The notes below the pieces were generated by a model. It was given only the letters and a program-made list of their open reading frames with translations, had not been told where the DNA came from and did no database searches. A stretch of 8,926 nucleotides of DNA from Chloroflexota bacterium (GTDB lineage: Bacteria; Chloroflexota; Anaerolineae; Anaerolineales; Villigracilaceae): the NCBI GenBank assembly GCA_016191985.1, contig JACPVB010000191.1, positions 1 to 8,926 of the forward strand. Direction: 5' to 3'. Shown here piece after piece: positions 6,375 through 8,926 of this stretch. Positions within the stretch are counted from its first letter, which is position 1. Each line of letters starts with the position of its first letter. Position numbers and translations under genes: made by a program.

Positions 6375-7811
6375 TTATTCAATCGGCTCCAGCACACCCG
6401 TCACCATTCCGGGAAATTCAGCGCGGAGCTTTTCATCCAATTCGGGGGAAATCAAAGGCGCGGAATTGCTGGCCATGATTTCCTTCATACGTTTCATCGC
6501 GCGGGCGTGAATATCGGTGGAACCTTTCTTTTCCCAAATGGTGCGAGGGTCGCGGTCGGCCATTTTGGTCATCACGGCTTCAGTCTTCATGCGGCTGATG
6601 GTGTGCTTGGCGACAATATACGAACCGCCAGGCCCGATCTCTTTGATCAGGTTAACCGCAAGTTCATCGTCGCTGAAATTAATGCCGCGCTTGGCGCGCT
6701 TCATCATCTGCGCAACCTCATCGTCGATCACGGCCTTTGCAAAATCAAAGGTCTTCAACGCATCGATCAAACCGCCGATGTTGAACATATCCATCCCGCT
6801 CGCCAGCCCGCCCATGGCCGACATGCCTGTTTCATATCCTGCCTGCGCGTCGTTCACTTTGGCGTTCGTCAGGCCGATGTAACCGCCGCAGGGCACATCA
6901 TAAAAGCGGGCCAATTGTGCGAAAGCCATATGCAGCATCCCGCATTCAATTGCCCCGGAAGTGTATGCGCCCGTGCGCATATCAGCTACTGTGGCAAGTG
7001 TGGCGTAGATCGTCGGCGTGCCTTCCTTCACCATTTGCATCAACATCAGAGCGGACAAAAATTCCGCATTGCCCTGCGCCAGCGTCCCAGCCATAGACAT
7101 GGGCGAGGTCAACCCCGCATTCGGCACGATGGTTGGGTAAACAGGCAGTCCCTCACCCGCAAAATACATCACGTTTTCAGTGGAAAGGTTATCCATCGTC
7201 AACGGTGAAACAACGGGACAATAATGATGCGTCAGGAAGGGATGTTCTTTGTAGGCTTCCTCTCCGCCCGCCACCAGATAGGCCATCTGCATAATGCTGT
7301 TCGTATCTTTGCGGTCTGTCGTGGTGACACGGATCGGTTTAAGACAATACTTGATGGACGGATAAAGCCTCGAGATTGTGAATTGACCCGCTGGCGCGTC
7401 ATCCGCCAACGTGGAGATGGAGAAAATGTCGTAGCCGGGTAACTCGTTGATGAGATGCGCAATGCGCGCGATATCAGCGGACTCAGCGCGTCTTTCCACG
7501 CCGGTCACTGGATCGATAATATCTGGGGCCGAACTCGCCGTTACAATGACCGGGCTATCCCGCGGAATCGTTTTATCGAATTTTGGATCGCGCGCGTGAA
7601 AAGTAAAAGAAGACGGCACCATCTTGCGATATTTTTCGACCACCGCGCGCGGAAATTTAACCCGCTCCTCTTCGACAGTACAGCCATGTTTCTTGAACAA
7701 ATCGCGGGCCGGTTCGTAACGCACCTTCAAACCGGCATCTTCAAGAATTTCCAAAGAAACCTCGTGAATCCGTTCAACCTGTTCCTGCGTCAGAAATGTT
7801 GCATACGACAT
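6375..7811 (-). CDS. trimethylamine methyltransferase (MttB) superfamily protein, no amber codon
   Basis: This 478-residue protein belongs to the MttB superfamily, whose members move a methyl group from trimethylamine, glycine betaine or related quaternary amines to a corrinoid protein. The N-terminal helix pair (LTQEQVERIHEVSLEILEDA, 7-26, then KFPRAVVEKYRKMVP and FHARDPKFD, 52-79) is characteristic. Core stretches follow: SPLTMDNLSTENV (202-214), NAGLTSPMSMAGTLAQGNAE (231-250), GTPTIYAT (264-271) and DAQAGYETGMSAMGG (321-335). The frame has no in-frame TAG, so it belongs with the forms lacking pyrrolysine, like the glycine betaine enzyme MtgB rather than archaeal MttB. AAGGA lies nine bases before the ATG. 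It follows the PfkB-fold gene after 23 bases. No corrinoid-protein gene (MttC-like) is in the window, so the methyl donor and acceptor are unknown. Confidence 0.88.
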   Translation of the reverse strand: MSYATFLTQEQVERIHEVSLEILEDAGLKVRYEPARDLFKKHGCTVEEERVKFPRAVVEKYRKMVPSSFTFHARDPKFDKTIPRDSPVIVTASSAPDIIDPVTGVERRAESADIARIAHLINELPGYDIFSISTLADDAPAGQFTISRLYPSIKYCLKPIRVTTTDRKDTNSIMQMAYLVAGGEEAYKEHPFLTHHYCPVVSPLTMDNLSTENVMYFAGEGLPVYPTIVPNAGLTSPMSMAGTLAQGNAEFLSALMLMQMVKEGTPTIYATLATVADMRTGAYTSGAIECGMLHMAFAQLARFYDVPCGGYIGLTNAKVNDAQAGYETGMSAMGGLASGMDMFNIGGLIDALKTFDFAKAVIDDEVAQMMKRAKRGINFSDDELAVNLIKEIGPGGSYIVAKHTISRMKTEAVMTKMADRDPRTIWEKKGSTDIHARAMKRMKEIMASNSAPLISPELDEKLRAEFPGMVTGVLEPIE

Positions 7812-7834
7812 GGGTTCACATCCTTATTGATAAT

Positions 7835-8926
7835 TTATTCAACCAGCGATCTCTTGATCTTCTTGCGTTCTATTTTTTTCTTCGGCATATATTTTTCAGC
7901 CAGTTTGCGTCCCTGTTTTACAAGAATATTATCCACCAATGGACCGCTCTGCGGCAAGCGCAGGAATTTCTTAATGATATGGAACTGATCGCCGCGAAAG
8001 ACCATGCGGTCAACGCGTAATTTCGCCGCAAGTTCCTTGATCTCCTGCACGGGAAACATTTGCAGACCCGGTTGTGTAACCTTCAATGAGGCCGCCGCAA
8101 TCGCAAAACAGACCGTATCCTCGAGGTTGAATCCATTCAAATAGCCGTAAATAAAACCTGAAGAGAATGTTGCGCCCGCGCCAGAGCCGTCCACGGCTTT
8201 AATTCTGGGCGCATGAACGCGGACAGCCATATCGCCATTCACAACCATACATCCCTGACTCGCCATGGTGATAATGGCGGTTTTAATGCCGGAGTTTAAC
8301 AATTTCCGCGCCACAGAAAGCATGGATTGTTTATTACCGATCTGGGCCGCATCGGTCACAGCCTGGCAGATCGTGACCAACCCTGAATATTTCTTGAGCA
8401 ATTCAGGATGTTTGTGCCCATGCTCAAAATTCAGGAAGACGGGCACGTTATGGCGATTCGCCTCTTCCATGGCGCGGACGATATGATCGCCGTCGTACCA
8501 ATCCACATACAACAGTTTTGATTTTTTAATTAACGAAAGGTCAGCCGTACCCAGAGTGTTCAATATCTCCGGAGAACGCTGCCAGAAATAGGTGCGCGCG
8601 CCCTTCTTATCCGAGACGTTCACTTCGAGCGGCGTTTTGTATTTCTTCGTAAAACGCACCTTGCCTTGCACGCCCATTTCTTTCAAAGTATCTGCGACAT
8701 AATGACCGAGCAGGTCATCACCGACGGCGGTGCCGATCATCGCAGTGGGCACATCCCATTGCCGCAGGTTACAGGCAATAATGGCCGCATCGTCATAGAC
8801 GTATTCGCTGACCTGATGCACGATTGCGCCAGTATTATGTTTCGGGAGTTTATCCAACGCCATGATGTAGACTGGAGTCAACATGCCGAAGCCAACATAC
8901 GCGGGAGGAGATTGTTTTATATTAGG
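7835..8926 (-). CDS. PfkB/ribokinase-fold carbohydrate kinase-like protein, 5' end missing, catalytic Asp replaced
   Basis: The frame is open to the right edge, and the residues before the first internal ATG (8884) read PPAYVGFG, which looks like the first beta strand of the ribokinase fold; the true start is therefore probably beyond the window. Visible family features, numbered from the ATG at 8884, are LDKLPKHNTG (10-19), AIIACNLRQWDVPTAMIGTAVGDDLLG (34-60), the central sheet LLYVDWYDGD (124-133), VPVFLNFE (147-154), and the C-terminal signature VDGSGAGATFSSGF (231-244). In active members this last motif is DTxGAGDxF; here the Asp is Ala238 (codon GCA, 8173-8171). The C-terminus carries about 60 extra residues ending in a Lys/Arg-rich tail (KKKIERKKIKR). 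Relatives phosphorylate sugars or nucleosides; with the base missing, activity is doubtful. It is transcribed just ahead of the MttB-like gene. Confidence 0.82.
   Translation of the reverse strand, partial: PNIKQSPPAYVGFGMLTPVYIMALDKLPKHNTGAIVHQVSEYVYDDAAIIACNLRQWDVPTAMIGTAVGDDLLGHYVADTLKEMGVQGKVRFTKKYKTPLEVNVSDKKGARTYFWQRSPEILNTLGTADLSLIKKSKLLYVDWYDGDHIVRAMEEANRHNVPVFLNFEHGHKHPELLKKYSGLVTICQAVTDAAQIGNKQSMLSVARKLLNSGIKTAIITMASQGCMVVNGDMAVRVHAPRIKAVDGSGAGATFSSGFIYGYLNGFNLEDTVCFAIAAASLKVTQPGLQMFPVQEIKELAAKLRVDRMVFRGDQFHIIKKFLRLPQSGPLVDNILVKQGRKLAEKYMPKKKIERKKIKRSLVE

Noticed and set aside
6360..6377. Terminator after the MttB-like gene
   Set aside because: CTGAGCGGTGGGCTGAG just after the stop is a direct, not inverted, repeat of CTGAG and gives only about a 3-bp stem, although a T-rich stretch follows.
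6507..7208. 233-codon open frame on the plus strand
   Set aside because: It lies wholly antisense within the MttB-like gene, is rich in His/Arg/Gly as expected of a shadow frame, and lacks a convincing ribosome binding site.
6375..7811. Possible pyrrolysine (amber) codon in the MttB-like gene
   Set aside because: The frame is continuous for 478 codons with a TAA stop, so no amber read-through is needed.

Overview
All eight protein genes in this window lie on the minus strand, so the region is transcribed from right (8926) to left (1). No RNA gene, CRISPR array, insertion sequence or integrase is visible. Base composition is fairly balanced, and gene boundaries are tight with clear Shine-Dalgarno sequences. 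The mix of a lipoprotein-type solute-binding protein, a Pit/DUF47 phosphate pair, an MttB-superfamily methyltransferase without an amber codon and a ribokinase-fold protein suggests an environmental bacterium. My best guess is Chloroflexota (Anaerolineae-like), inferred from gene style only and not proven.

In transcription order: (1) 8926-7812 holds a ribokinase/PfkB-fold protein, cut by the window edge, followed 23 bases later by an MttB-superfamily (trimethylamine methyltransferase-like) protein; the two look like an operon. (2) 6374-6193 is a 182-base spacer of short, degenerate TCGAAG/CTTCGA elements. (3) 6192-4569 is a DUF47 (PhoU-like) gene followed 10 bases later by a Pit-type phosphate permease, a classic low-affinity phosphate uptake pair. 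(4) 4568-4403 is a regulatory spacer with a near-consensus sigma-70-type promoter (TTGACT, 17 bases, TGCTAAAAT) and, directly after its -10, two GTTAAC units repeating every 11 bases. (5) 4402-436 is a complete four-gene ABC importer: lipoprotein binding protein, two permeases overlapping by ATGA, and a PotA-like ATPase. A strong hairpin separates the binding protein from the permeases. (6) 420-381 is a perfect 16-bp terminator-like hairpin, and immediately after it (371 to the window edge) begins an alkaline-phosphatase-superfamily phosphodiesterase/hydrolase, cut by the window.

How the parts may work together (inference): the importer would bring in a phosphorylated or phosphonate-type small molecule and the phosphatase-superfamily enzyme would release phosphate or process the compound. 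The neighbouring DUF47-Pit pair handles inorganic phosphate itself, giving a phosphorus-acquisition theme. The substrate of the importer cannot be fixed from sequence alone. The PfkB-MttB pair belongs to a different theme; its PfkB-fold member has Ala in place of the catalytic Asp of the GAGD motif, so it may not be an ordinary kinase.
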